A stretch of DNA of 64,000 bases from Microcoleus sp. FACHB-61 (GCA_014695295.1 JACJNY010000035.1:1-64000), one strand, 5' to 3'. Positions 17,656-28,072 are shown, counted from the stretch's first letter. A program made the numbers and translations. The notes: a model not told the origin generated them from the letters alone.

Positions 17656-18699
17656 TTACACAACCAGGGTTTTTTGTTCAGATTTGGTAACTGCTGAATC
17701 AACTTCTAAGAGAGAACCTTCGGGGGATTCGATCGCAAATCCCGCATCTCGAATCATGTCCCAATCTTGATGGGCAGCTTGTCCGGGAGTCGTCAGATAA
17801 TCGCCAACAAAGATAGAATTGGCCGGGTAGAGTCCGAGAGGTTGCAGCGATCGCAAATGCACCTCCCGTCCCCCAGCAATCCGAATTTCTTGACTGGGAA
17901 GCAAAAATCGGAACAAACAGAGAATTCGCAAACATTGGCGGGGAGTTAACCTGTTCACATCTGCAAATGGTGTGCCGGGAATCGGAATGAAAAAGTTGAC
18001 CGGCACGCTAGTAACGCCCAAATTGCGAAGCGAAAGCGCTAAATCGATCGCATCATCATCCGATTCGCCCATCCCCAAAATTCCGCCGGAACAAGTTGTG
18101 ATTCCCGCTGCTTTTACGTGTTCGACGGTTTCAACCCGATCGCCAAAAGTGTGAGTCGTGCAAATGTCCGAGTGATATGATTCGGAAGTATTGAGATTGT
18201 GATTTACGCGATCGACTCCAGCTTGAGCCAAACGATGAGTTTGCTCCTCGCTCAACAATCCCAAACAAGCACAGATTTTCAGGTTATAATTTGCCTTCAC
18301 AGTCTCGACAGCATCCAAAACGCGATCGAAAGTAGATGCGCTGGGTTGGCGGCCCGAAATCACCAAACAAAACGTACCTGCTTTTAAGTCGGCTGCGCGT
18401 TGGGCGGCATCCAGAATTTTCTCCTTAGCTAAAAGCGGATATTTCTCAATTTCCGCAGTCGAAATTTTTGACTGAGAACAATAATGGCAATCTTCAGGAC
18501 AAAGACCGCTTTGAGCGTTTAACAAATAGTGCAGCCTGACTCGGTTTCCCCAGTAGTGGCGGCGCACCCGATAAGCTGCGTTTAGTTGTTCCAGCAAAAC
18601 CTCATCCGGCGCGCGCAATACGGCTAAAGATTGCTCGCGAGAGAGACATTTGCCCGCCAGCGCGTCGTCAGCCAAATCGTTCCAATTGGGTAAATTCAT
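17656..18699 (-). CDS. bioB: Biotin synthase BioB
   Basis: BioB is a radical-SAM enzyme that inserts sulfur into dethiobiotin, the last step of biotin synthesis. The cluster-binding CPEDCHYC motif supplies Cys67, Cys71 and Cys74. Further family marks are the segment [18 protein letters not shown]-type [15 protein letters not shown] and the C-terminal [11 protein letters not shown]. Length is 347 residues, normal for the family. It starts 17 bases after the bioA stop on the same strand, so bioA-bioB form an operon. Other biotin genes (bioD, bioF, bioC) are not in the window. Confidence 0.95.
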   Translation of the reverse strand: MNLPNWNDLADDALAGKCLSREQSLAVLRAPDEVLLEQLNAAYRVRRHYWGNRVRLHYLLNAQSGLCPEDCHYCSQSKISTAEIEKYPLLAKEKILDAAQRAADLKAGTFCLVISGRQPSASTFDRVLDAVETVKANYNLKICACLGLLSEEQTHRLAQAGVDRVNHNLNTSESYHSDICTTHTFGDRVETVEHVKAAGITTCSGGILGMGESDDDAIDLALSLRNLGVTSVPVNFFIPIPGTPFADVNRLTPRQCLRILCLFRFLLPSQEIRIAGGREVHLRSLQPLGLYPANSIFVGDYLTTPGQAAHQDWDMIRDAGFAIESPEGSLLEVDSAVTKSEQKTLVV

Positions 18700-18716
18700 T
18701 ACTAAAATTAAAGGGT

Positions 18717-20021
18717 TTACAAAGTATCCAAAACCTGACGAATTACTCGATAAATCGATTCTAGTTCATCAGGAGAAATGCAGTAGGGAGGCATCAAGTA
18801 AAGCGTATTTCCCAAGGGGCGGAGCAAAAACCCCGCTTCGAGAAATCTGGCTTTCAATACAGGAGCGATGTCATTAAAATAACCGGAAACGCTTTCGGTT
18901 TTCACATCCATTGCTGCGATGGTGCCGCAAGTCCGAATCCGTTCGAGTTTAGGATGATTTCTCAGCCATTGATTCAGATATTGGCGGTGCAGTTTTTCCA
19001 TCCCTTGATACACATTTGGGTTTTGCTCCAAAAGCTCCATAGATGCTACACTTACCGCACAAGCTAAAGGATTTCCGGTGTAAGAATGACTGTGAAAAAA
19101 AGCTTTGTCCGATTCATCTCGCCAGAAAGCTTGATAAATATCCTCCGATGCCATTGTGACAGCAATTGGCAAGCAGCCGCCAGACAATCCTTTAGACAAA
19201 CACAGGATATCCGGCGAAGTTGCAGATTTAACAGAGGCAAACAGTTCGCCCGTGCGACCAAAACCAGTCATTACTTCATCGTAAATCAACAATACATTAA
19301 ACTGGCGGGCAAGTTGTGCGATCGCCTGCAAAAACTCAGGGCGGCACATTCGCATTCCCCCGGCACCTTGTACCAAAGGTTCGATAAAGATTCCCGCATA
19401 GCCGCCCTGCTTGAACAAAAACTCCAATTTCTCTAAACTCGCCGCCTCCTTGCTTTCCACCTCCTCATCGCCATCAAAAGTCGCCGGAAAAGGAACAACA
19501 TCCCCAGCAAACATTAAAGGTGCAAAAGATTCCCACCACAGCGAACTTCTGCCAGCAGACATCGCGCCCACTGTATCGCCGTGATAACCTCCCTCAAAAC
19601 TAATAAAGCTAGTGCGGTTAGTTTCTCCGAGATTGCGCCAATATTGAAATGCCATTTTCAGAGCAACTTCAACAGCAGTCGAGCCGTTATCAGAGAAGAA
19701 AATCCGCGTTAAAGAAGCAGGCGTATGAGTTAGCAATTTACTCGCAAGTTTCTGGGCCGGTTCGTGAGTAAATCCCGCAAAGATTACGTGTTCTAACTTT
19801 TGGGCTTGTTCGTAAAGAGCCTCAGCGAGAACCGGATGGCTGTGCCCGTGAACAGTCACCCACCAACTAGAAATGCAGTCGAGAATTTGCCGCCCGTCTG
19901 CTAATTCCAGCACCGATCCTTTGCCGCGAATTACTTTCAGCGGTGGGCCAGCCGTTTTCATTTGCGTGAAGGGCTGCCAAATCGGTGATGTTGAAGAATT
20001 ATGTTCCTTATTCGCCGTCAT
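18717..20021 (-). CDS. bioA: Adenosylmethionine-8-amino-7-oxononanoate aminotransferase BioA
   Basis: BioA converts 7-keto-8-aminopelargonate to 7,8-diaminopelargonate, with SAM as amino donor. Visible marks of this fold-type I PLP enzyme are IWQPFTQMK at the start, [13 protein letters not shown] (substrate side), [36 protein letters not shown] and the PLP lysine in [11 protein letters not shown] chose ATG at 20021 (434 residues), because the longer frame needs TTG at 20045. It heads a two-gene operon with bioB, supplying the two steps around dethiobiotin synthetase. Confidence 0.93.
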   Translation of the reverse strand: MTANKEHNSSTSPIWQPFTQMKTAGPPLKVIRGKGSVLELADGRQILDCISSWWVTVHGHSHPVLAEALYEQAQKLEHVIFAGFTHEPAQKLASKLLTHTPASLTRIFFSDNGSTAVEVALKMAFQYWRNLGETNRTSFISFEGGYHGDTVGAMSAGRSSLWWESFAPLMFAGDVVPFPATFDGDEEVESKEAASLEKLEFLFKQGGYAGIFIEPLVQGAGGMRMCRPEFLQAIAQLARQFNVLLIYDEVMTGFGRTGELFASVKSATSPDILCLSKGLSGGCLPIAVTMASEDIYQAFWRDESDKAFFHSHSYTGNPLACAVSVASMELLEQNPNVYQGMEKLHRQYLNQWLRNHPKLERIRTCGTIAAMDVKTESVSGYFNDIAPVLKARFLEAGFLLRPLGNTLYLMPPYCISPDELESIYRVIRQVLDTL

Positions 20022-20241
20022 TTTTACCCATGTAACTAATACCAACTCGCATTTTAATATAGCAATTTTAACTCACTTGTGAAATTTTTATTTTTTCTTT
20101 TTTCTTCTTCCTTCATCTCTTCCTTCGTGCCCTTAGCGTCTTCGCGGTTGATTAAAAAAATCTAGTTTGGTGTTGAAGGCGGCTGCTCTGCAACGTCTGC
20201 CGCCATATCACGTATTCCCGGGCGATGGTTAAATTTGTCAG

Positions 20242-21651
20242 TTACAATTTTCGGCCTGTCAGCCAATAAGTCGTCATTGCTCCTTTGCCTTTAACATTAA
20301 TTTTACCGCGCTTTTCCAACAAATACTTATCCGACAGCAACTCATAAGTTGAGCGGCTAACTTGAATTTTACCCGGCAGTCCCTGAGATTCCATCCGGCT
20401 TGCTGTATTCACAGCATCTCCCCACAAATCGTAAATAAACTTTTTAGTGCCGATGACACCTGCTACAACAGACCCAGTATTAATGCCAATGCGGATATTG
20501 AGAGGTTTACCGCCTTCGCGGAATTTCATAATTTCTTGCTGCATTTCTAGGGCCATTTCGGCCATAGATTCGGCGTGATCGGTACAGGGAAGCGGCAAAC
20601 CGCCTGCTACCATATAATTGTCGCCTATCGTCTTAATTTTTTCTAACCCGTATTGCTCGCTCAAGCGATCGAAAGCTGAAAATATTTTGTTAAGCAATTC
20701 GACTAATTCTTCAGGAGACGTGCGCGAAGATATTTCGGTAAAGCCCACAATATCAGCAAACAAAACCGTAACATCGGCAAATCCGTCCGCAATATTTATA
20801 TGACCTTGTTTTAGGCGATCGGCAATCATAGCCGGTAAAATATTTAGTAATAAACGTTCCGATTTTTCTTGTTCGGCGCGCAATATTTCCTCAGCTTGTT
20901 TCCGCTGTGCTATTTCCTTGTATACTCGGTGAAACATTTGATTGAATGCGACCATGAGTTCTCCCAACTCGTCATCCCGCTTGACAGACAGAGAGTAGAA
21001 ATCAGGTTGTTCTCGATCTTTGCTCAAAGCGTCTCCAGCAGCGATCAAGTCATCGCGCAATCTCAAGAGAGGTGCAATTACTGTCACCCCTAAAAAGAAC
21101 ATAGTCACAGAAGTGACAAAGGCTGATATAATGATGACTAGCACAGCAACGCGTTCGATAAATGCGTAGAGTTCCGGCTGAACCGTGGAAGCATCGTGGC
21201 GAACGATTAAGATGTAATCGCCTCCAAAATGTCGCTCCGTCCAAGCAATATCGTAGCGCTTGCCATCGAAATTGTGATGGTGAACTATACGAGCTTTTTT
21301 TAGTTGCTGTAAACTGATTTCTGGCGGTTCGCCAAGTGTATATATTAGCTGACCGTTAGCTTGGTAAATAGATAGTCCTAACACTACTTGAGAATCCTGA
21401 GTAATATTTTTTACTTCTTCTTCCAAGAAAGTGCGATCGGAAATATCTTGCTGTAGCAAAAACTCTAGGGAATCAACAGTCGCCCGAGATACCTGTTCCA
21501 GTTGACTTAAAAGTTCATTTTCTCGCCGAAAATAAGAGGGAACTAAAATAATTCCCTCTATGACAAGAATGCTAGCAAATACCCACAAAGCTATTTGCCT
21601 AGACAATCGAGATTTGAAAAATTTCAAGAATGATAAAATCCGCGATAACAT
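20242..21651 (-). CDS. Adenylate cyclase with periplasmic sensor and HAMP
   Basis: This 469-residue class III nucleotide cyclase has a transmembrane segment at about 20-40, an extracytoplasmic sensor domain (about 45-165), a second transmembrane segment (about 168-195), a HAMP-like region (195-250), a short coiled coil and a catalytic domain (about 285-465). Metal-binding aspartates lie in VLFADIVGFT and KTIGDNYM. The lysine of EKIKTIGD and the aspartate of IYDLWGD are those typical of ATP selection, so it makes cAMP. NTASRMES provides the transition-state Asn and Arg. The related cyclase at 21903 lies directly upstream on the same strand, which suggests tandem duplication. Confidence 0.88.
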   Translation of the reverse strand: MLSRILSFLKFFKSRLSRQIALWVFASILVIEGIILVPSYFRRENELLSQLEQVSRATVDSLEFLLQQDISDRTFLEEEVKNITQDSQVVLGLSIYQANGQLIYTLGEPPEISLQQLKKARIVHHHNFDGKRYDIAWTERHFGGDYILIVRHDASTVQPELYAFIERVAVLVIIISAFVTSVTMFFLGVTVIAPLLRLRDDLIAAGDALSKDREQPDFYSLSVKRDDELGELMVAFNQMFHRVYKEIAQRKQAEEILRAEQEKSERLLLNILPAMIADRLKQGHINIADGFADVTVLFADIVGFTEISSRTSPEELVELLNKIFSAFDRLSEQYGLEKIKTIGDNYMVAGGLPLPCTDHAESMAEMALEMQQEIMKFREGGKPLNIRIGINTGSVVAGVIGTKKFIYDLWGDAVNTASRMESQGLPGKIQVSRSTYELLSDKYLLEKRGKINVKGKGAMTTYWLTGRKL

Positions 21652-21902
21652 AAAACTTACTATTTTGCAAATGGCTAATGTAGGACATAAGAAAATAAGC
21701 CCGGTTTCTCGTAATAAATTTTTGGTTTGTCAACGAAGCAACCGCGCAGAAACCGGGTTCTCACATCCCCTGTGTAATTCCTGTAATTGTCAACAGTCAA
21801 AAGCCAGCAGGCATTAACTGTTAGTTCTTGGCTAACGGCTAACAACTAATGACTGATGACTCCGGACTAACTAGCAGACCCCTTCATAATATAATAAACA
21901 AA
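21652..21902. other. Spacer between the two cyclase genes
   Basis: It holds an AAACCCGG-type dispersed repeat pair (CCCGGTTTCTCG at 21700 and GAAACCGGGTTCTC at 21748). I see no gene or clear terminator. Confidence 0.5.
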
Positions 21903-23372
21903 TTAAACCGAAACTGGGCTGACTAGCCTGCCTGCAAGCAGATAAGTATTCATATCGCCCTTGCCTTTGATGTGGATAATTCCTCTGTCTTCAAACAGAT
22001 ACTTATTTCTCAAGATATCGTAAGTTGATTGTGTGACTTGAATCGCGCCGGCAATTCCGTGGGATTCCATGCGGGCTGCTGTATTGACGGCATCGCCCCA
22101 GAGGTCGTAAATAAATTTTTTAGTGCCAATAACCCCCGCAATAGCCGGCCCGGTATTGATGCCGATGCGAATGTTAATTCCTGCATGATGTTTGGCATTA
22201 AATTTTGCTAATTCCTCCTGCATATCTAAAGCCATTTCCGCAATGCTTTCGGCGTGGTTGGTGCTGGGATTTGGCAAACCTCCCACTACCATGTAAGCAT
22301 CTCCAATTGTTTTGATTTTTTCCAAGCCGTACTTTTCCGTTAAGCTATCGAAGGCTGAAAAAATTTCGTTTAGAAACTTGAGCAGTTCTTCGGGAGATAT
22401 TTGTGCTGAAAGCACGGTAAAGCCTACGATATCTGCAAACAAAATCGTGACTTCTGCGAAGCCGTCAGCAATACTGCTTTGACCGTCTTTTAACTTGGTA
22501 GCAATGGATTGGGGTAAAATATTGAGCAGCAGGCGATCGCTCTTTTCCTGTTCTTTTACCAATTCTACATTAGTTTCTTGCAATTGTGCCGTGCGTTCCC
22601 AGACGCGGTGTTCTAATTGTTTAGCATTTTGGCGCAACCTGCTGATAGATACAGTTAAGCCTGTAACTCCTAAAACGGAAAGTCCTACTAACAGTAAAAA
22701 CAGGTTTTTAAGTTCACTTTGAGTATGTTGAGTGATGGTATCGAGAGGTTGAGTAATTTCTAATATCCCCCGCACATCTCCCACTTTCCAATCAGTTTTA
22801 GGACTGTCACGGTGACTATTGTGACAGTTCACGCAGCTAGAACTTAGAATATCTGCCTCGGCATATCGAAAGGCGGGTTTGCCGCGAACATCATCAACGC
22901 GGAAAAATTTTTCTGTCGGATTTTGCGTCAAATAGGTAATAGCTTGCTGTTCAAACTCGTCTCGGGCTCCGCCTTCTTTTTGTCGCCAGGGAAACGGGTA
23001 GTTGCTATAGAGACGAAGTGATACTTCGGGATTTTTTTTTGTGATATTGTTGCCTAGTTCTATTAAGAAACTGGCTGGTACGGGAACTGTTACTTTTGTC
23101 GGGTTGTAGTCGTGGGTAAAGTTAATTGCTTCAGCGGTGTTTAGAGGACTAACAACATTGGAACTGTAAAGGGTGCGGGCTTCTTTAACAGCTTGGGCAT
23201 AGAGGGTGGCATTTTGGAGGGCTTGCGATTCGATTAGAGTGGAGGAAAGACGAGACATATTTGCCATCGCTACTCCTACACCTACACAAAATAAAATTGT
23301 CACCGCAAGGAGAATGCGCTTATAAATTAATTGGCTGATGGCAGCCCGACTGCGAGAAATCAACTGGCGCAT
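21903..23372 (-). CDS. Adenylate cyclase with c-type heme (DUF3365) sensor
   Basis: This 489-residue class III cyclase has an N-terminal transmembrane segment (about 20-37), a periplasmic DUF3365/Tll0287-like domain (about 45-215) holding one heme c motif, CVNCH (Cys180, Cys183, His184), a second membrane segment (about 222-242), a coiled coil, and a catalytic domain. The catalytic core carries ILFADIVGFT, EKIKTIGDAYM, IYDLWGDAVNTAARM and is complete with both metal aspartates, Lys and Asp for ATP, and Asn/Arg. Covalent heme suggests redox or gas sensing coupled to cAMP. The catalytic domain closely resembles that of the gene at 20242; the sensors differ. Confidence 0.88.
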   Translation of the reverse strand: MRQLISRSRAAISQLIYKRILLAVTILFCVGVGVAMANMSRLSSTLIESQALQNATLYAQAVKEARTLYSSNVVSPLNTAEAINFTHDYNPTKVTVPVPASFLIELGNNITKKNPEVSLRLYSNYPFPWRQKEGGARDEFEQQAITYLTQNPTEKFFRVDDVRGKPAFRYAEADILSSSCVNCHNSHRDSPKTDWKVGDVRGILEITQPLDTITQHTQSELKNLFLLLVGLSVLGVTGLTVSISRLRQNAKQLEHRVWERTAQLQETNVELVKEQEKSDRLLLNILPQSIATKLKDGQSSIADGFAEVTILFADIVGFTVLSAQISPEELLKFLNEIFSAFDSLTEKYGLEKIKTIGDAYMVVGGLPNPSTNHAESIAEMALDMQEELAKFNAKHHAGINIRIGINTGPAIAGVIGTKKFIYDLWGDAVNTAARMESHGIAGAIQVTQSTYDILRNKYLFEDRGIIHIKGKGDMNTYLLAGRLVSPVSV

Positions 23373-23587
23373 GGTATCCTCAAGCCTGAGGTTTAATCTC
23401 TATTTCAATTTATGCACTACTAACATAACACTGCTTGTTCAGACTATTTTGCTGGCGTCCGGGGTAAACCAAGACTCTCTGGGTGCAACGGAGGGTTAAT
23501 TATGGTTTACCGCGAGTGTTTCGCTTATCCGTAAGAATACCCATAACTTTATAGGGATATTCTGTTGAGTGAAGTACAGATGCTCGG

Positions 23588-23612
23588 TTAAGGACACCGC
23601 AGTGCCCTGTCC
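23588..23612. repeat. Degenerate GGACACGGCA palindrome
   Basis: AAGGACACCGCAGTGCCCTG, then TCCCT, is a diverged copy of the GGACACGGCA...TGCCGTGTCC palindrome found intact at 17598, 26521, 28324 and 34581. Confidence 0.45.
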
Positions 23613-23667
23613 CTACTTCACGCACTTTTTGCTTTATCTCGGTTAGGATAGCAATTGTAGTCTATGG

Positions 23668-24426
23668 TTGGCGCTCGTGAATTCTGACTCTACTGTCTCA
23701 CCTACTAACAAGGAAATTTTTCCGGGAGAAGTTTTCGTCAATACTGCTGATTTTGATACGGGCATTCGGCGACTTTTACCTAAATATGACGAAATGCTGG
23801 ATGTAGTAGCAGGCTGCATTGCTAACACAAACCACCGCATTTTAGAACTCGGCTGCGGTACGGGGGAACTCACTTTAAAAGTTCTCAAACGCTACCCATC
23901 TGCGGAAATAGTGGCTGTCGATTACTCGCCGCGAATGCTTGATTTTGCCCGCGCCAAAATAGAGTCGGCAGGATACGCAGCCCGGTGGACTGGCATAGAA
24001 ATGGATTTTGGAGAATGGGCGAACAATCCAAATTTATCAGGCTTGGGCGATAAATTCAATGCTTGCATTTCATCTCTGGCAATTCATCATCTTGAGGATG
24101 AGGTGAAGTTGAAATTGTTTGAACGCATTGGCGAAAGTCTAAATGCTGGCGGCTGTTTTTGGAATGCCGATCCTATTTTAGCAGAATCAGCAGCAATGAA
24201 AGATATTTATCAAGCGGCGCGAGAAGATTGGGCGCTAAATCAGGGGGAAACCTTAGCACAAATTCGCGCAAATGTGGGAACGAGTGTCTCTTACGGGTAT
24301 TCTAATCCCGATCGCCTAGCTACACTTTCGGCACATTTGGAAATGCTGGTAAAAGCTGGATTTGAGACTGTTGCAGTTCCTTGGAAATACTACGGGATGG
24401 CGGTGTTTGGGGGATTTGTTAATTGA
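23668..24426 (+). CDS. Class I SAM-dependent methyltransferase
   Basis: This roughly 252-residue methyltransferase has motif I ILELGCGTGELTLKVL, the acidic residue of strand 2 in IVAVDYSPRML, and ACISSLAIHHLEDE in the region after motif II. The C-terminus (AGFETVAVPWKYYGMAVFGG) is usual for UbiE/Trans-aconitate-like members. Substrate unknown. The start is uncertain: TTG at 23668 or GTG at 23677 are the best in-frame options. It lies alone between the cyclases and a flavoprotein gene. Confidence 0.75.
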   Translation: MALVNSDSTVSPTNKEIFPGEVFVNTADFDTGIRRLLPKYDEMLDVVAGCIANTNHRILELGCGTGELTLKVLKRYPSAEIVAVDYSPRMLDFARAKIESAGYAARWTGIEMDFGEWANNPNLSGLGDKFNACISSLAIHHLEDEVKLKLFERIGESLNAGGCFWNADPILAESAAMKDIYQAAREDWALNQGETLAQIRANVGTSVSYGYSNPDRLATLSAHLEMLVKAGFETVAVPWKYYGMAVFGGFVN

Positions 24427-24571
24427 AAAAAGCAGTCCTGGACGCAAAACTTCTATATGTAGGGTGCGCCTCGGCACACCTTAGTACTTAAAGAAAGATT
24501 GCAGTTAGTATTTTATGTTAGTAAGTTCGCTTATATAAAATATATAATACTGCCAACATGGAGAAAACAAA

Positions 24572-25930
24572 ATGACTGCAACTGCGATTCAAAGTATTGA
24601 CTGGGATGCTTTTTCTTCGGAACTCTCGGGAATCGAAATAATTAGCGATCGCGCGCAAGTTGTCAAGCTATCTCAAGACTATTATCACTTCAGTCCAGTT
24701 TTGCAACCTCTCTTAAGTGATAAAACAGGAGATTTAGTAGTTCGTCCCGCCAGCGAAGCCGAAGTTTTGCGAATTGCAGCAGCCTGCGTCAAATCCAAAA
24801 TTCCGCTAACTGTCAGAGGTGCAGGAACGGGCAATTACGGGCAGTGCATTCCCCTCAACGGCGGCGTCATTTTAGATACCAGCAAAATGCACAGTATCCG
24901 CTGGATAAAACCGGGTTTAGCTTGCGTAGAACCGGGGGTGAAAATGTCGGTTTTCGACAAACAAGCGCGAGAAACTGGTTGGGAATTGCGGATGGTTCCC
25001 TCAACCTATCGCACCGCAACGATTGGGGGATTTATCGGCGGCGGTAGCGGGGGAATTGGTTCGATAACTTACGGGCAATTGCGCGATCGGGGAAATCTTC
25101 ATGCCGTTCGAGTCGTTACAATGGAAGACGAACCCCGCGTCATCGAATTGCGCGGCGATGAAGTGCAAAAAGTCAATCACGCTTACGGCACAAATGGGAT
25201 TATTACTGAGTTAGAAATTCCCCTCGCCCCTGCTTATCCTTGGGCGGAAATCATCGTCGCTTTTGACGATTTTATGACAGCGGCAAACTTCGGTAAAGCT
25301 TTGGGCGATGCTGACGGAATTATCAAAAAACTAATTTGTGTTTGTGCTTGGCCGATTCCTGCTTATTTTGCTGCTTTCCGCGAGGACATTCCTGAAGGTA
25401 AGCACTGCGCTTTGTTAATGGTAGCTGAATCTTGTCTGGAACCGCTGCAAGATTTGGTGCGCGAATATGGCGGCACAATTTGCTATCAAAAAAACGCGCA
25501 GGCAGCTAGCAAAGGTGCTGCAATTGCTGAATTTACTTGGAATCATACAACTCTGCACGCTCGCAGCGCTGACCCGTCTCTGACTTATTTGCAGACGATT
25601 TTTCCCCCAGATCGAGGTTTGAAATTGATTGAGGAACTGTACAATTATTATGGGGATGAGGTGATGATGCACTTGGAGTTTTTGCGGATTAATGGCAGGG
25701 CGATCGCGGCTGCTTTGCAAATAGTTCGCTACACTACCGAATCACGGCTCAATGAAATTATTCGCTATCACGAAGACCAAGGCGCACTGATTGCTAATCC
25801 TCACACTTATATATTGGAAGATGGAGGGATGAAAAGTATTAATGTAGAACAGTTGCAGTTTAAAGAGTTGGTAGATCCTTACGGTTTGCTTAATCCGGGT
25901 AAAATGCGGGCGTGGTTGGAACGGGATTAA
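24572..25930 (+). CDS. FAD-binding oxidoreductase, GlcD-like
   Basis: This 452-residue flavoprotein has the vanillyl-alcohol-oxidase (FAD_binding_4) fold. LVVRPASEAEVLRIAAACVKSKIPLTVRGAGTG is the FAD-binding start; the stretch TATIGGFIGGGSGGIGSITYG carries the glycine-rich loop. DPYGLLNPGKMR at the end is typical of the GlcD/D-lactate dehydrogenase group, which oxidises 2-hydroxyacids. The substrate cannot be named. ATG at 24572 follows GGAG at seven to ten bases. There is no GlcE or GlcF neighbour, so it acts without them or with distant partners. Confidence 0.8.
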   Translation: MTATAIQSIDWDAFSSELSGIEIISDRAQVVKLSQDYYHFSPVLQPLLSDKTGDLVVRPASEAEVLRIAAACVKSKIPLTVRGAGTGNYGQCIPLNGGVILDTSKMHSIRWIKPGLACVEPGVKMSVFDKQARETGWELRMVPSTYRTATIGGFIGGGSGGIGSITYGQLRDRGNLHAVRVVTMEDEPRVIELRGDEVQKVNHAYGTNGIITELEIPLAPAYPWAEIIVAFDDFMTAANFGKALGDADGIIKKLICVCAWPIPAYFAAFREDIPEGKHCALLMVAESCLEPLQDLVREYGGTICYQKNAQAASKGAAIAEFTWNHTTLHARSADPSLTYLQTIFPPDRGLKLIEELYNYYGDEVMMHLEFLRINGRAIAAALQIVRYTTESRLNEIIRYHEDQGALIANPHTYILEDGGMKSINVEQLQFKELVDPYGLLNPGKMRAWLERD

Positions 25931-26047
25931 GGGCGATGATTTTTAGATAAGATTCGCATCTTGAAATCGCTGCTAGACAAACGAAGTCCGCCTAAGCGCT
26001 GGCTTCGCTCACGCGGACTGAGAAATAAGCAAACAGCAGTTGTAAAT

Positions 26048-26431
26048 TTAAGGGACGGGGGCGGTAATTTCTGCTGGTGCGATCGCCCCTGGTGTAGGTA
26101 CAGCTTGGTTTTCCAGTAATTGGCGCTGTTTGTTGCGAAATTCTGCGGCCGCATCGTTCAAATTTTGGCGCTGTTCGGTATTAAATTCTTCCATGCTGCG
26201 GCCGCCTCCCAATTTGGATCTGTGAATTAAATCAAATATTGCGCTTCCGCTGCTGCCGCCGGAAAATGGGTCGGTATTGTCTTGAGTTTGAAAGTCTTGC
26301 AGCGGTTGGGCATTATTTAAACCGCTGGCTTGAGCGAAGCTTGCTTGAGGCGAGAACAGAGCACAGGATGCGATCGCGCTTGCAGCAATCCCAATCATCC
26401 ATTTGCCCGATTTAGAAGTTTTGGTGTTCAT
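26048..26431 (-). CDS. Exported protein of unknown function
   Basis: This 127-residue protein begins with a Sec signal peptide (MNTKTSKSGK then WMIGIAASAIASCALFSPQ, probable cleavage after ASFA-Q near residue 33). The mature part is mostly disordered, with Gln/Asn and Gly/Ser runs, and ends in a Pro-Ala stretch (TPGAIAPAEITAPVP). I recognise no family. It stands alone on the minus strand. Confidence 0.7.
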   Translation of the reverse strand: MNTKTSKSGKWMIGIAASAIASCALFSPQASFAQASGLNNAQPLQDFQTQDNTDPFSGGSSGSAIFDLIHRSKLGGGRSMEEFNTEQRQNLNDAAAEFRNKQRQLLENQAVPTPGAIAPAEITAPVP

Positions 26432-26520
26432 AATTTATTAGTTGAATCTTCAAAAAAACAATTCTATCTAAACAATATTCTGACTTGCGACTAAATATTA
26501 TATTACTTCGCTGGGGCTAA

Positions 26521-26543
26521 GGACACGGCAATGCCGTGTCCCT
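26521..26543. repeat. GGACACGGCA palindrome
   Basis: GGACACGGCA and TGCCGTGTCC face each other with one base between. Intact relatives lie at 17598-17621, 28324-28349 and 34581-34604. All are in intergenic DNA. Confidence 0.7.
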
Positions 26544-26594
26544 ACAATTGACGGTGCAGGTTAAACGATCGCCTGCAGATTTGCTGCGATCGCC

Positions 26595-27485
26595 CTAAGC
26601 AAACCTGCGTCTCAGCAGGGGTTGAATGCTCAGCAGCGCCACCAAATCAAACGCCAGCAGCACTAATAGCGCTCCTCCAAAGGTAACATTACCCCAAGGA
26701 GCGTGCATCACGACACTGGCTAGCGACCAATCGCTGTGCAGGTACAGGTAGCGGATGGGTTCGATCGCGTAACTCAGAGGATTGAGAGTCACCACAACTT
26801 GCAGCCACTCTGGCATAAATGACAGCGGCGCGAGCGCTGTGCTGGCAAATAACAGCGGCAGGTTAGTAACAAAAATTACCGCAATTAATTCTACGTGACC
26901 GGGCAGAGCGAAGGCTAAACCCAGACTCAAGCCGGTGACGCCCAAAACTAATAGTAGGACAATTAGGGCGATCGCCCCCAGTCCGGCAATTCCGGGGAAT
27001 CCCGCGCCCAAAAAGGCTCCCGCTGTAACGATTGTGCCGGTTTGGATAAAGCTGAGGGTGACGATAAAAATAGCCGAAGCCAGGACGATCGAAAATCTGG
27101 AAGCCAGCGGCGCGACTAATAAGCGGTTGAGAAATCCGAACTCGCGATCGAACATAATCGGCAAACCAGCATTCAGCGCCCCGGCAAAGGCAGTAAAAAC
27201 GATCACGCCAGCGCCGAGAAATTGCCCGTAATTCTGGCTTTCGCCGAACAAGCCTGCGGGTGCATTTTCAAACAGAGCTCCGAACAAAACCAACCACATC
27301 AGCGGCTGAATAATGCCTGCAACTAGCGTCGAGGGGCGGCGCTGCAATTGAATAAACAGGCGCTTGGTTAAGGCGAGTGTTTCTTGGATGAAGTCGCCCA
27401 GCAGGGAACTGGAAGTGTCAGCGGATGCCGTGGAGAGTGGCCGCTGCTGGTTGAGGTTGTTGGGGGATGTAACAGTACCGCTCAT
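26595..27485 (-). CDS. ABC-2 transporter permease (DrrB-like)
   Basis: This 296-residue protein has six membrane segments after an N-terminal cytoplasmic part (ETLALTKRLFIQLQRRPSTLV). The mark IMFDREFGFLNRLLVAPLASRF is typical of the DrrB-type permeases of drug or lipid exporters. The matching ATPase is at 28380-29402 on the same strand, upstream by about 0.9 kb. Such pairs are usually adjacent, so the gap is unusual. Substrate unknown; polyketide, glycolipid or peptide export are possibilities. Confidence 0.8.
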   Translation of the reverse strand: MSGTVTSPNNLNQQRPLSTASADTSSSLLGDFIQETLALTKRLFIQLQRRPSTLVAGIIQPLMWLVLFGALFENAPAGLFGESQNYGQFLGAGVIVFTAFAGALNAGLPIMFDREFGFLNRLLVAPLASRFSIVLASAIFIVTLSFIQTGTIVTAGAFLGAGFPGIAGLGAIALIVLLLVLGVTGLSLGLAFALPGHVELIAVIFVTNLPLLFASTALAPLSFMPEWLQVVVTLNPLSYAIEPIRYLYLHSDWSLASVVMHAPWGNVTFGGALLVLLAFDLVALLSIQPLLRRRFA

Positions 27486-27735
27486 AATTGCTTGTTGTTG
27501 ATTTTGACTGTTGTGATTATGTTTACAGGAAATATGTTGAAAGCGATTTTGGCAGGATGCTTTGATTATAGGCTATTTGGAGTTGAGAGGGCGGGGTAGC
27601 TGCTGCTATTGCTGTTCATCGAGTAGCTGGGATGAAAGGATAAGATTGTGGTAACATTGGTGAACGCTACATATTAATAATTTTGTTTAGGAACTCTTAA
27701 CAATATTTGAGGATAAATTAATGTCATAAAGTGCG

Positions 27736-27810
27736 ATGGCTACTTTGGTCACAATCATGGAATCTTTGCCTAAAACTGTGAAAAATATAATTTTTAAACA
27801 CCTGCAATAA
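27736..27810 (+). pseudogene. Antitoxin-like N-terminal fragment
   Basis: ATG at 27736 starts 24 codons reading MATLVTIMESLPKTVKNIIF, then KHLQ and a stop. It resembles the beginning of small cyanobacterial proteins (MATVVNLMESLPETVQNQVVEHLREYI type) found beside toxin-like genes, as I recall them. The stop at codon 25 makes it a relic. Confidence 0.45.
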
Positions 27811-27868
27811 TTCATTGGCAAATTTAATATTACTTACTGTTTATTTGAATCCCGACAGTAAGTTATAA

Positions 27869-28072
27869 ATTCCGGCTGAGATTGAAAGTCAACTGAAGCC
27901 AGGGGATAGATATACAGTTACTGTTACAGCAGATAGCACTGTTTTTCAGAAGCTAAAAGCAGGTTTTGATTGGGAGGAGTTGCGGCGACGTAGAGACTCA
28001 TTAGCACCCGATCCCAATCCGATGACAATCGATAAAATTTGTGAACTTGTCCGGGAAGTTAGTTCGTTGTGA
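27869..28072 (+). pseudogene. AbrB-like antitoxin remnant, no start codon
   Basis: An uninterrupted frame of 67 codons begins right after a TAA at 27866 without any ATG. It reads IPAEIESQLKPGDRYTVTVT, then FQKLKAGFDWEELRRRRDSL, then APDPNPMTIDKICELVREV. The composition and the PGDRY segment suggest a small antitoxin that precedes PIN-type toxins in cyanobacteria. The start is missing, and nothing after it encodes a toxin. It is a probable pseudogene; translation from a non-ATG codon cannot be excluded. Confidence 0.5.
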
